From Actinomycetota bacterium (GTDB lineage Bacteria > Actinomycetota > Acidimicrobiia > Acidimicrobiales > Ilumatobacteraceae): 64,000 bases of DNA. Made by a program: the position numbers and the translations under genes. How positions within the stretch are numbered: position 1 is the stretch's first letter; each line of letters begins with the position of its first letter. The DNA lies in contig CP064997.1 in assembly GCA_016700055.1 (NCBI GenBank), positions 2,170,001-2,234,000 on the forward strand, in the 5' to 3' direction. Below the pieces are notes generated by a model. That model was not told the origin of the DNA and made no database searches. It saw only the letters and a program-made list of their open reading frames with translations. Below are positions 8,667-16,327 of the stretch, in pieces.

Positions 8667-9326
8667 TCAGCCGGGGCCGCTGTTGTCGTCGTCTTCGCTG
8701 TCGTCGTCGCCGCCGTGGTGGCCGTTGTCGTCGTCGCTGTCGTCGTCGTTGTCGCCGCCGTGGTGGCCGCTGTCGTCGTCGGAGTCGTCGCTGTCGTCGC
8801 CGCCGTGGTGGCCGCTGTCGTCGTCGGAGTCGGGCGTGGTCCCGGTGCCGGGTGTGGTGCTGTCCGGGCTGGTGCCGTCGGGGGCGGTGCTGTCGGGGGC
8901 GGTGCTGTCGGGGGCGGTGCCGTCGGGTGCAGTGCTGTCAGGGCTGGTGCTGTCGGGGCTGGTGTTGTCGGGGATGGTGCCGTCGGGTGTGGTGGCGTCG
9001 GGGCTCGTGCTGTCGGGGGCGGTGCCGTTGGGGCTGGTGCCGTTGGGGCTGGTGCCGTCGGGGCTGGTGCTGTTGGGGCTGGTGCTGTCGGGGGCGGTGC
9101 CCTCCGGGGTGCTGGAACCCGGTGTGCTCGACCCCGGTGCGCTCGAATCCGGCGACGTATCGGCGACGACCGTTTGGTCGGAAGGGCTGTCCTCGCCGCG
9201 AGGCCCTTCGTCGGCCTCGCGGGCGGCGACGAGCCCCGCCGTGCCGAGCACGGCCGCGGCGCTGACGGCGACGGCGAGGGTGAGGCGGCGTGAGCCCGAG
9301 GTGAGCGTGCTGACGACGTTGCGCAT
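8667..9326 (-). CDS. Secreted acidic repeat protein (SPDxT and HHGGD repeats)
   Basis: 219 aa with an N-terminal signal-like segment (basic M-R-N-V-V-S-T-L-T-S-G-S-R-R, hydrophobic core, then L-V-A-A-R). The rest is low complexity: about 25 short S-P-D/N-x-T or A-P-D-x-T units (~50-150), then four D-D-D-S-G-H-H-G-G-D-type acidic/His units to the C-terminus. No catalytic domain. Possible roles (cell-surface linker, metal or cation binding by His/Asp clusters) are inference. It lies downstream of the ECF sigma/anti-sigma pair on the same strand, with 110 nt between, so it may be a sigma target. The matching plus-strand open frame is a codon-repeat shadow. Confidence 0.7.
   Translation of the reverse strand: MRNVVSTLTSGSRRLTLAVAVSAAAVLGTAGLVAAREADEGPRGEDSPSDQTVVADTSPDSSAPGSSTPGSSTPEGTAPDSTSPNSTSPDGTSPNGTSPNGTAPDSTSPDATTPDGTIPDNTSPDSTSPDSTAPDGTAPDSTAPDSTAPDGTSPDSTTPGTGTTPDSDDDSGHHGGDDSDDSDDDSGHHGGDNDDDSDDDNGHHGGDDDSEDDDNSGPG
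8690..8832. repeat. Trinucleotide-rich tandem repeats encoding HHGGD/DDS units
   Basis: GTC/GCC/GTG-based imperfect tandem repeats, about four copies of a unit of roughly 36-45 bp, inside the acidic repeat gene. Copy number may vary by slippage. Confidence 0.6.
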
Positions 9327-9436
9327 CGGTGTTCTCCTGGCTGTTGGTGGGTGACTTCCGCATGACACGACGCCGGCGAGCAGCGGGTTTGGCGACCGGG
9401 AGGATTGTTCGCCGACCGGCGCCGTCGGAGGAGCCC

Positions 9437-10231
9437 CTAGTCGTTGCCCGACGAGCTGTCGTTGCAGCTCCTCACCACGTCGGCGCCGGCGATCTCGAAC
9501 TCGATCTCCGAGCTCCCGTCGTCGGCTTCGAACTTCACCCGGATCCGGTCGGGGTCGACATCGTCTCCGGAGTGGGCGTACCCGGGTGCAGGGCTCACCC
9601 CGGTGAGCGCCAGGGTGTCGCCGGAGCGCCGCACCGTGGCGCTGCCCCCGGCGCAGGTGTGCGAGTAGGACTGCGCAGTCGGGGTCGTCGTGGCGGTCGT
9701 GGTCGGCGCAGCCGTCGCGGGTGGCTGCGTGGGCGCGGCCGTCGCCGGGGGCTGGGTGGACGGTGGCTGCGTGGGCGGCGGTGAAGTGGCCGCGTTGGAC
9801 GGGAGCGTCGGCAGAGACGTCGTACCGCCGCCCGGCACCGAGCTGTTCGACGTGGCGGTGCCGTCGACGACGCCGGGCACCGTCGTGGCGCCGGCGAGAT
9901 CGCTCGTCGTCGGCCCGGTGGTCCCGGGTGACGAATTCGCCGATTCCTCGGTGCCCGGTGTGCCCACCTGCGTCGTGGACGCGCCGCTGCTGTCCACCGT
10001 GATCGGTTCGGCAGGTCCCAGGCGCCTGCCCTCGTCGTTGGTCGACACGCTGAAAGCGACCAGGCCGACCAGGCAGGCGGTGCCGGCGCCGAGGACGATG
10101 GCCGCCGCGCGGCGCTGCCGCGCGCGCTTCACGCGCCCGAGAACGCTCCGGTAGGCGACGTCGCTGTCCGGCTCGGGGCCGCTCGCGGCGCCCAACATGC
10201 GGGAAAGGTGGGGGTCGTCGTGGTCGTGCAT
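9437..10231 (-). CDS. Membrane-anchored anti-sigma-like protein
   Basis: 264 aa. The cytoplasmic N-terminus (1-41, acidic then R-V-K-R-A-R-Q-R-R) precedes one transmembrane helix (~42-62), a long extracytoplasmic Thr/Pro/Ser-rich linker with T-Q-P-P repeats (~75-185), and a small C-terminal domain with two Cys (H-T-C-A-G and V-R-S-C-N). Its ATG shares one base with the stop of the sigma gene (TGATG), the usual arrangement for a cognate anti-sigma factor. It lacks the H-x3-C-x2-C zinc motif of ZAS anti-sigma factors, so the call rests on position and topology. Confidence 0.65.
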   Translation of the reverse strand: MHDHDDPHLSRMLGAASGPEPDSDVAYRSVLGRVKRARQRRAAAIVLGAGTACLVGLVAFSVSTNDEGRRLGPAEPITVDSSGASTTQVGTPGTEESANSSPGTTGPTTSDLAGATTVPGVVDGTATSNSSVPGGGTTSLPTLPSNAATSPPPTQPPSTQPPATAAPTQPPATAAPTTTATTTPTAQSYSHTCAGGSATVRRSGDTLALTGVSPAPGYAHSGDDVDPDRIRVKFEADDGSSEIEFEIAGADVVRSCNDSSSGND

Positions 10232-10788
10232 CAGTGGTCTCGCTGGTTCTGCTCGTCCGGGGAGCGCAGGGAGCCGTCGGGTTCGACGCGCCCGCGCAGT
10301 CGCTCACGTGCTTGGTGCAGGTGGTACTTCACCGCGCCCTCCGAGAGCTCGAGGGTGGCGGCGGTCTCGGCCACGCTCAGCCCGTCGACGTAGTAGAGCG
10401 CCACGGTAAGCCGCTGCTGGCGGGGTAGGTCGGCCAGCAGAGTCCTGAGCAGCCCGTCGTGGCCCGGCTCGTGCTCGGCGACGGTGCTCTCCGCCCCGGC
10501 TCCGAGGCGCTCCACGGCTCGGTCCTTGCGGATCCGCCGACGGTTGTCGTCACGCAGCTTGTTGATCGCCACCCGGCGGATCCACCCGACGGGGTCGTCG
10601 TAGTGCTGCAGCTTGCGCCACCGGAGGTGGGCCTTCACGAACGCCTCCTGCACGGCATCGGCTGCTCCGTCGGCGTCGCCGCAGACGAGGGTCAGCGCCC
10701 GCACGAGACGCCCGTAGTGGGCGCGAAAGAGCGAGGCGAGATCGACCGTGGCCCGGTCGGGCACCAGGTGGATCTCGTCGCGGCTCAT
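10231..10788 (-). CDS. ECF-type RNA polymerase sigma factor
   Basis: 185 aa. Region 2: L-F-R-A-H-Y-G-R-L-V-R-A-L and D-A-V-Q-E-A-F-V-K-A, then W-I-R-R-V-A-I-N-K-L. Region 4: L-P-R-Q-Q-R-L-T-V-A-L-Y-Y-V-D-G-L-S and the helix-turn-helix L-S-E-G-A-V-K-Y-H-L-H-Q-A-R. ATG 10788 was chosen; an upstream in-frame GTG (V-T-A-V-L-D-V) would add residues before the conserved part. Directs transcription of a small regulon, probably including the adjacent genes. Divergent from the PLP-enzyme gene by 100 nt. Confidence 0.88.
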   Translation of the reverse strand: MSRDEIHLVPDRATVDLASLFRAHYGRLVRALTLVCGDADGAADAVQEAFVKAHLRWRKLQHYDDPVGWIRRVAINKLRDDNRRRIRKDRAVERLGAGAESTVAEHEPGHDGLLRTLLADLPRQQRLTVALYYVDGLSVAETAATLELSEGAVKYHLHQARERLRGRVEPDGSLRSPDEQNQRDH

Positions 10789-10874
10789 CGGGTGGTTCGT
10801 GACATCGAGGACAGCCGTCACTGCCCGAAGACACGACGCGAGTCTGGCCGCGGTTTGGTCGCATGTGCGTCTTC

Positions 10875-10880
10875 TACAGT
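10875..10880 (+). promoter_or_regulatory. -10 element of PLP-enzyme gene
   Basis: TACAGT, 8 nt before the ATG at 10889. The spacing suits a leaderless mRNA. No convincing -35 at 17 nt. Confidence 0.4.
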
Positions 10881-10888
10881 CGGCGTCC

Positions 10889-11914
10889 ATGGAGGTGCTT
10901 CCGCCGTCGATCCCGCGGGCGACGCTGGCCACGCTCCCGACGGCGCTGGAGCGCGGTCCGGTGCTGCCCGGTGGCGCCAGGCTGTGGGTCAAGCGCGACG
11001 ACCAGACCGGCCTCGGGGCCGGAGGCAACAAGGCCCGCAAGCTCGAGTTCCTGTGCGGCGAGGCCATTGCGACAGGGGCCGACTCGCTGGTCACCGTCGG
11101 CGCAGGCCAGTCGAACCACTGCCGGATGACGGCCGCGGCCGGCGCGGTGCTCGGCCTGGAGACCCACCTCGTGCTCGCCGGCGAACGTCCCGACGAGTTG
11201 TATGGCAACCAGGCGCTCGCGGCCCGCTTCGGAGCACACCTCCACTTCACCGGCGCTCACGAGTCGCACTGGGGCGAGCTCGAGATCGCGCGGGAGGCGT
11301 TGCTCGCCGAACTGGCCGATCAGGGATTGCGCCCGCACGGCATTCCGATCGGGGGCAGCACCCCGGTCGGCGCGCTCGGCTACGTGGTCGCCTTCGCCGA
11401 GCTGATCGAGCAGTGCCGCACGGCCCAGGTGACCCCCCGTGCCGTGGTGGTGACGTCGTCGAGTGGGGGCACCCATGCCGGCCTCGTCGCCGGGCGCGCC
11501 TGGTGGCGGGCGGCGACCGGCGACGCGGCACTGCCCGAGGTGGTCGCCGTCGGAGTCGCCCGCGGGGTGAACGCCGGTTCGCCCGACACGGCAGAGCTGG
11601 CGCAAGGCGCGCTGCGCCACGCCGGGTTGCCCGGCGATGTCGGCGCCGGCGACGTCGAGCTCGACCCGCGCTGGATCGGCGACGACTACGCCGTGCCCAC
11701 GGACGCCGGCGACGACGCGATCCACTGGGCGGCGCGTCGCGGCGGGTGGGTGCTCGATCGCACGTATACGGGCAAGGGCCTGTCCGGCCTACTCGGCATG
11801 GCGAGCGAAGGCCGCTGGGGTGACGGCGACGACGTCGTCTTCGTCCACACCGGCGGCATGCCGGCGGTGTTCGCGCCAGGGGGCAGCCCGGTCGCGGCGC
11901 GGCCTCAGGCGTAG
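10889..11914 (+). CDS. D-cysteine desulfhydrase / ACC deaminase-family PLP enzyme
   Basis: 341 aa fold-type-II PLP enzyme, normal length for DcyD/ACC deaminase. Features: W-V-K-R-D-D-Q-T-G, the PLP-lysine motif G-G-N-K-A-R-K-L-E (Lys48), the substrate loop G-A-G-Q-S-N-H-C-R, the phosphate-binding segment S-S-S-G-G-T-H-A-G, and the late motif T-G-G-M-P-A-V-F. It would deaminate or desulfhydrate a small amino acid such as D-cysteine; ACC deaminase cannot be excluded from these motifs. ATG 10889 is preferred because an upstream extension lacks family similarity and the -10 hexamer ends 8 nt before it. The 3' end overlaps the convergent exporter gene by 10 nt. Confidence 0.85.
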   Translation: MEVLPPSIPRATLATLPTALERGPVLPGGARLWVKRDDQTGLGAGGNKARKLEFLCGEAIATGADSLVTVGAGQSNHCRMTAAAGAVLGLETHLVLAGERPDELYGNQALAARFGAHLHFTGAHESHWGELEIAREALLAELADQGLRPHGIPIGGSTPVGALGYVVAFAELIEQCRTAQVTPRAVVVTSSSGGTHAGLVAGRAWWRAATGDAALPEVVAVGVARGVNAGSPDTAELAQGALRHAGLPGDVGAGDVELDPRWIGDDYAVPTDAGDDAIHWAARRGGWVLDRTYTGKGLSGLLGMASEGRWGDGDDVVFVHTGGMPAVFAPGGSPVAARPQA

Positions 11915-12750
11915 AAGCCGACGAGGGCGGCGCCGCAGACCGCCAGGCCGAGTCCAGCCGCGTGCCACCAGCGGATCCGCTCCGCCGCCAGGCGCGCGGC
12001 CAGCCCCACCGTGACGATCGGGTACATCGAGCCGAGCACGGTCGCCACTGCCACAGGGCCGCGCTGGAGCGCGGCGGTGATGAGCGCCCCCGCGACGGCG
12101 CCTGTCGCTCCGCTCCAGATCGCTCCCGGCACCGGCCTGGCGAGGGGAACCCGCCGAAGCGCGACGAAAGCGACGACGGCGAGCGTCGAGCTGAGCGACG
12201 ACGCGGCCAAGGGCCACTGGCCCGATTCGGGCGACGTCTCTCCGAGGAGGATGAAGAACCCCGAGAAGCCGAGCCCGGCGAGCGCCGCGGTCAACAGCAC
12301 GACCTTCGAACTGGCGCGGCCGGGTTTGTCGCCGATGTCGTCGGGCGCGTACGCGAGCAGCGGCACCGCGGCCAGAGCGACCGCTACGCCCACCCATCGC
12401 CCGGTGGAGAGCTGGACTCCGCTGAGGAGGTCGTAGGCGACGGGTATCGACGCGCTGATCGCTGCCGTCGTCGGCGCGGCGATGCCCATCCGGCCACTGG
12501 CCAGGGCCGAGAAGAACAAGATGTAGGAGGCGCCGACGAGCACCCCGCAGGCCAGCCCCAGCCATATGTCGCGTGCTGCGACCTGCTCCCAGCCGACGAT
12601 CACGGCGATCAGCGGCACCATCAACAGGTACGTCGCCTGGGCGTAGGCGGTGACGAGCGCGGGGTGCTGCTGCTCGCCGGCACGTCCGCCGAGGTAGTCG
12701 GACACCCCGACCACCACCGACGAGGTGAGCGCGAAGACGACGGTGATCAC
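11905..12750 (-). CDS. EamA/DMT-family transporter
   Basis: 281 aa with about ten hydrophobic helices in two similar halves, the EamA drug/metabolite transporter layout (S-S-V-V-V-G-V-S-D-Y-L-G-G near the start, A-G-A-L-I-T-A-A-L-Q-R-G-P-V-A-V-A-T-V-L-G-S-M-Y-P near the end). Probably exports a small metabolite; substrate unknown. GTG at 12750 overlaps the upstream hydrolase stop by 4 nt (GTGA), so the two are translationally coupled. Confidence 0.8.
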   Translation of the reverse strand: MITVVFALTSSVVVGVSDYLGGRAGEQQHPALVTAYAQATYLLMVPLIAVIVGWEQVAARDIWLGLACGVLVGASYILFFSALASGRMGIAAPTTAAISASIPVAYDLLSGVQLSTGRWVGVAVALAAVPLLAYAPDDIGDKPGRASSKVVLLTAALAGLGFSGFFILLGETSPESGQWPLAASSLSSTLAVVAFVALRRVPLARPVPGAIWSGATGAVAGALITAALQRGPVAVATVLGSMYPIVTVGLAARLAAERIRWWHAAGLGLAVCGAALVGFYA

Positions 12751-13550
12751 AGGCTGCGCTGGCGCTCGAGGAAGTCGAGCAGCAGCTCGTTCACCGCGTC
12801 TGGTGCCTCGAGATTCGACAAGTGACCGACGCCGGGCAGCACCACCAGCCGAGCACGGGCGAGATGATCGGCGAGGTACCTGGCGTAGGTAGGTGGCGTC
12901 TCGCGATCGTGCTCGCCCACCACCACGACCGTCGGGGTGGCGATGCGGCCCAGCTCCGCCGCGAGGTCGTGTTCGGGAAGGCAGCGCACCGCCGCTTCCA
13001 GCCCGGCGGGGGAGATGCGAGACATCGCCGCGCAGGCTTCGGCCACCGCAGCCGCGGGGGCGGTGGGCGCCATCACCGAACGGATGACCCGGTGGGCCAT
13101 CGTCGCCGGTGTCTCTCCGGCGTGCAGCGGGGCGAGGCGCGCGGCCACCCACTGCTGCGCCGACGTGGCGCCGTCGAGGCCGAACTTGGGGCTGGTGTCG
13201 ACGAGCGACAGGGTGCGGACGCGTTCGGGAGTGCGGTGCGCGGCGTGCAGGGCGATCATCCCGCCCATCGAGAGCCCGACCAGGTCGGCGCGTGACACTC
13301 CCAACTCGTCGAGCAGCATCACGACGGCATCGGCCAGCAGCGGGAAGCCCAGTCGGCCCTCGGGCGCCGGGCTCTCGCCGTAACCCGGCATGTCCCACGC
13401 CACCGCCCTCCAACCGGCTTGGCCGAGAGCGCGCAGCTGGGGCTGCCACGCGGTGCGGGTGCCGCCGAGGCCGTGCAGCAGCACCACCGCCTCGGCGTCG
13501 GCCGGCCCGTGCTCACGCCACGCGATCGGCCCGCCATCGTGGTCCTGCAT
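12747..13550 (-). CDS. Alpha/beta hydrolase (enol-lactonase-like)
   Basis: 267 aa single-domain hydrolase. The oxyanion motif H-G-L-G-G is at 26-30, the nucleophile elbow G-L-S-M-G-G has Ser94, the acid lies in V-G-E-H-D-R-E-T, and the His in P-G-V-G-H-L-S-N-L-E. The G-H-L-S-N-L-E/P ending and overall length resemble 3-oxoadipate enol-lactonase (PcaD), but many esterases share it and no protocatechuate genes are nearby. Coupled by 4 nt to the downstream exporter, which may expel the product. Confidence 0.8.
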   Translation of the reverse strand: MQDHDGGPIAWREHGPADAEAVVLLHGLGGTRTAWQPQLRALGQAGWRAVAWDMPGYGESPAPEGRLGFPLLADAVVMLLDELGVSRADLVGLSMGGMIALHAAHRTPERVRTLSLVDTSPKFGLDGATSAQQWVAARLAPLHAGETPATMAHRVIRSVMAPTAPAAAVAEACAAMSRISPAGLEAAVRCLPEHDLAAELGRIATPTVVVVGEHDRETPPTYARYLADHLARARLVVLPGVGHLSNLEAPDAVNELLLDFLERQRSL

Positions 13551-13582
13551 CGCCGGGATGCTATGCCCACCGCCTCACCCCC

Positions 13583-13634
13583 CACTTCGCCACCGCGGCT
13601 TCTCGCGGCACTTCGCCACCGCAGCTTCTCGCGG
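13583..13634 (+). repeat. 26-bp tandem direct repeat
   Basis: Two adjacent 26-bp units (13583-13608, 13609-13634) differing at one base, followed by a degenerate third start at 13635. The shared core is CCACCGCGGCTT. It lies in the 194-nt gap upstream of the oxygenase gene. Confidence 0.75.
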
Positions 13635-13640
13635 CAATCC

Positions 13641-13719
13641 ACCGCGGCTTGCGCGCCAATCTGGAGCGATAGCTGCGGCAGGAGTCGATTCGTTGACAGA
13701 TTGGCGCGGAAGCTGCGGT
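13641..13719. repeat. 23-bp imperfect inverted repeat with 33-nt loop
   Basis: Arms 13641-13663 and 13697-13719 match at 21 of 23 positions, including 12 perfect bases (CGCGCCAATCTG against its complement). It directly precedes the -10 element of the oxygenase gene. Could be a regulatory palindrome or a copy of a small dispersed repeat. Confidence 0.75.
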
Positions 13720-13732
13720 TTGTGGGGGTGGC

Positions 13733-13738
13733 TAGCGT
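13733..13738 (+). promoter_or_regulatory. -10 element of 2OG/Fe(II) oxygenase gene
   Basis: TAGCGT, 6 nt before the ATG at 13745. Confidence 0.4.
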
Positions 13739-13744
13739 GGTCGG

Positions 13745-14794
13745 ATGGCGCACGGCGGGAACCAACACGGCGGGGACCACGACGGCGGGGACCACGACGG
13801 CGGGAACCAACACGGGGGGAACGAGATCCTCGACGTCGACCTGCTCGCGTTCGAGCGGGGCAGCGGCACCGCGCGGCGGGCCGTCGTCGACGGCGTGCGC
13901 CGCAGCCTGGCTACCGGGTTCGTCTACACCAGCCACGACATGTCCGAGGCCTTGCTCGACGACGCGTACGGGATGCTTGCCGAGTTCTTCTCGCTGCCTG
14001 CGGTCGAGAAGCAGAAGTTCACCCCAGAGGGTGCTCACGGCCAGACCGGCTACACCGGCCTGCTCGTCGAGACCGCCGCGTCGAGCGAGCGCCCCGACTG
14101 GAAGGAGATGCTCAACTGGTCGATCGAGCTGGCGCCCGGTCACCCGTTGAAGCGCAAGCACCCGACCGCCTACCCGGACCAGGTGCTGCCCGAGGCCGCC
14201 GTGCCGGGCATCTCCCACGTCCTGTACGCGTTCCACCACGCGGTGAGCGACCTCCAGACCCGGTTCCTGCGGGTCATCGCCGAGGGCATCGGCTGTCACG
14301 AGTCGTTCTTCGACGGCATGGTGGCCGACGGGCCGACCCTGACCCGAGCGATCCGCTACCCGTCCATGGTCGAGGTGCCGAGCGAGGGCCACGTGTGGGC
14401 CGCCGAGCACGGGGACATCAACTTGATCACCGCGCTGCCGCGAGCCACGGCGCCCGGGCTCCAGGTGAAGGTCGACGACGGCTGGGTAGACGCGGTACCT
14501 CCCGATGGACGGGTGATCGTCAACACCGGGATCATGCTGGAGCGGCTCACCAACGGGGTGATCCCGATCGGCTGGCACCGGGTGGTGGCCGCCCCGGGCT
14601 TCGAGGGCGAGCGCTACAGCGTCGTGCAGTTCTGCCATCCGCGCCCGTGGACGGTGCTGCATCCCGTGCCGTCGTGCGTCACCGCCGACCACCCGCAGCG
14701 CTTCTCGGCGATCACCGCCGCCGACGCGCTCGACGAGGTGCTGTACGAGATCAACCTCGTCGAGGACGCGCGGCGCGTCGCGGACCAGAGCTAG
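13745..14794 (+). CDS. Isopenicillin-N-synthase-type Fe(II) oxygenase with HGG-repeat N-terminus
   Basis: 349 aa. The family's N-terminal strand (E-I-L-D-V-D-L) and the double-stranded beta-helix iron ligands are present: H222-x-D224 (E-H-G-D-I-N) and H278 (G-W-H-R-V), with the 2-oxoglutarate-type R290-Y-S292. It would hydroxylate or desaturate a small molecule; substrate unknown. Unusual: residues 3-27 are five pentapeptide units of the form (H/D)-G-G-(N/D)-(Q/H/E), a His/Asp-rich tail not normal in this family. No alternative start lies between the repeat and the core domain, and ATG 13745 is 6 nt after a -10 element, so the repeat is probably translated. The 3' end overlaps the convergent WS/DGAT gene by 44 nt. 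Confidence 0.82.
   Translation: MAHGGNQHGGDHDGGDHDGGNQHGGNEILDVDLLAFERGSGTARRAVVDGVRRSLATGFVYTSHDMSEALLDDAYGMLAEFFSLPAVEKQKFTPEGAHGQTGYTGLLVETAASSERPDWKEMLNWSIELAPGHPLKRKHPTAYPDQVLPEAAVPGISHVLYAFHHAVSDLQTRFLRVIAEGIGCHESFFDGMVADGPTLTRAIRYPSMVEVPSEGHVWAAEHGDINLITALPRATAPGLQVKVDDGWVDAVPPDGRVIVNTGIMLERLTNGVIPIGWHRVVAAPGFEGERYSVVQFCHPRPWTVLHPVPSCVTADHPQRFSAITAADALDEVLYEINLVEDARRVADQS
13751..13825 (+). repeat. Five 15-bp tandem units (HGG repeat)
   Basis: Five consecutive 15-bp units encoding H-G-G-N-Q, H-G-G-D-H, D-G-G-D-H, D-G-G-N-Q, H-G-G-N-E. Confidence 0.8.
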
Positions 14795-16232
14795 CCGAGG
14801 TACCGCTCGCCCGCTTGCGTGACTGGGCGGAAGACGTCCTCGGCCGGGGCCGGCCGGTGGCGAGCACCTCGGCGCAGCCCTCGGCGATGCATGCCGCGAG
14901 CACCTGGGGGTCGTGAACCGCCGAGGTGTCGAACACGAGGCCGATCGTGCAGTGGTCGAGGTAGGAGAACAGGGCGGCGCTGAACGCCGCTCCAGACGTC
15001 GGCGCGAACGCGTACTGCAACAGCACCGGCGCACCGGTGAGGCGGACGGGTTCGGTGAGCCCGGGCACGTTCGTGGCCACGAGGTCGATCGACTTCAGCA
15101 TGCTGCCCATCACCGCCGCGGTCACCTGGGGCGGCACGACGTTGAAGGCGGCCGCGATGACGTCGTTGAGGCCGAGTGCGGGCTCGCGGCGCTCGCTCCG
15201 GGCGAGGTCGCCCAGCCCGCGCATGCGCTTGCGCGGATCGGCGATGTCGATCGGCAGCGTGAACCGCACCGGCGTGAAGCGGTTGCCGCCGAGCGGGTCG
15301 TCGTCGCGGCGCAGGTTCACGGGCATCGTCACCCGCAGGGCCTCGCACTGGACGCCGTGAGCCTTGTGGTAGCGGTGCATCCCGCCGGCCAGCGCGGCGA
15401 GGAACGCGTCGTTCATCGTGCCGCCCGCCGCATGCCCCGCGGCCTTCAGCGCGTCGAGGGAGAAGTCGAGCGCCATCAGCCTGCGTGACATGCCGCGTTC
15501 GCGCATGATCGGCGACATCGGCTCGCGCACGGGGCGCAGCAGGCGCGCCACGCTCTCGGTCGTGCGAATGACGTTTGTCGTCGTGCGCATCGGGTGCCGC
15601 GCCGCGTCGAAGCTGTCCTGCACCAGGCGGATGCCGAGCTCGGCCAGGTCGGTGTCGTGGTGCTCGTGCTGGCGGCTCGCTTCGAGCACCGCCTTGCGCT
15701 TCTTCTGCGCAGTGCTGGTCGCGCCGGAGGGCTCGGGGTCGAACAGGAGCCGGCTCAGCCTCACCGCGCCGACCCCGTCGGTCATCGAATGGTGGATCTT
15801 CTGGACGATCGCGGCGTGGCCGTCGGCCAGACCGTCGACGAGCGTGAACTCCCACAGCGGCCGCTCACGGTCGAACGGTGCCATGGCGATCGGGGCAGCG
15901 ATGTCGAGCACCGTCTGGAGGTCGCCGGGCCGCGGGGCGCGCACGCGCCTCAGGTGGGTGTCGAGGTCGAAGTTCTTGTCCTCCACCCAGCGCGGCGGAC
16001 CGTAACCGAAGGGGCCGTCGGCGACGCGTTGGCGCAGGCGTGGGATGTCGACGCTCAACTCCGCCAGCCGCCGGCGCAGGTCCGACCAAGCAGGAGTCCT
16101 GCCGAGCAGGGTGATGCCGACGATCGTGGTCCGCAGCGCCGGGTCGCGCTCGATGCGCCAGACGGTGGCGTCGCTCGGCTTCAGCCGCTCTCCGAAGTGG
16201 CGGTTCGTCTGGGCGGAGAGGGACTCGGTCAT
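14751..16232 (-). CDS. Wax ester synthase / diacylglycerol acyltransferase (WS/DGAT)
   Basis: 493 aa, normal for actinobacterial WS/DGAT, which transfers acyl groups from acyl-CoA to diacylglycerol or alcohols to form storage lipid. The acyltransferase motif H-H-S-M-T-D-G is at 147-153, with the preceding P-L-W-E-F-T-L-V-D-G-L and late V-A-T-N-V-P-G motif. ATG 16232 follows a run without family similarity. The last ~15 codons overlap the convergent oxygenase gene by 44 nt; the Arg/Ser-rich tail may be dispensable. Divergent from the amidotransferase-like gene by 95 nt. Confidence 0.88.
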   Translation of the reverse strand: MTESLSAQTNRHFGERLKPSDATVWRIERDPALRTTIVGITLLGRTPAWSDLRRRLAELSVDIPRLRQRVADGPFGYGPPRWVEDKNFDLDTHLRRVRAPRPGDLQTVLDIAAPIAMAPFDRERPLWEFTLVDGLADGHAAIVQKIHHSMTDGVGAVRLSRLLFDPEPSGATSTAQKKRKAVLEASRQHEHHDTDLAELGIRLVQDSFDAARHPMRTTTNVIRTTESVARLLRPVREPMSPIMRERGMSRRLMALDFSLDALKAAGHAAGGTMNDAFLAALAGGMHRYHKAHGVQCEALRVTMPVNLRRDDDPLGGNRFTPVRFTLPIDIADPRKRMRGLGDLARSERREPALGLNDVIAAAFNVVPPQVTAAVMGSMLKSIDLVATNVPGLTEPVRLTGAPVLLQYAFAPTSGAAFSAALFSYLDHCTIGLVFDTSAVHDPQVLAACIAEGCAEVLATGRPRPRTSSAQSRKRASGTSASSGPRRAARPRRG

Positions 16233-16313
16233 TGCGCCATTGCACTCCGCTCGACGTCCGTAGGCAAGGGACCAACGGTCCGGCGCACGGGAACAGCAGG
16301 TGCGGAGCCGCAT

Positions 16314-16319
16314 TATGGT
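16314..16319 (+). promoter_or_regulatory. -10 element of catabolic cluster
   Basis: TATGGT, 8 nt before the ATG at 16328, within the 95-nt divergent gap with WS/DGAT. Confidence 0.4.
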
Positions 16320-16327
16320 CGCTCCCC

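Noticed and set aside
8641..9354. Plus-strand open frame with L-S-S-S and V-L-S-G repeats
   Set aside because: Mirror of the trinucleotide repeats of the minus-strand repeat gene. The minus frame has a signal peptide and sensible context; the plus frame has none.
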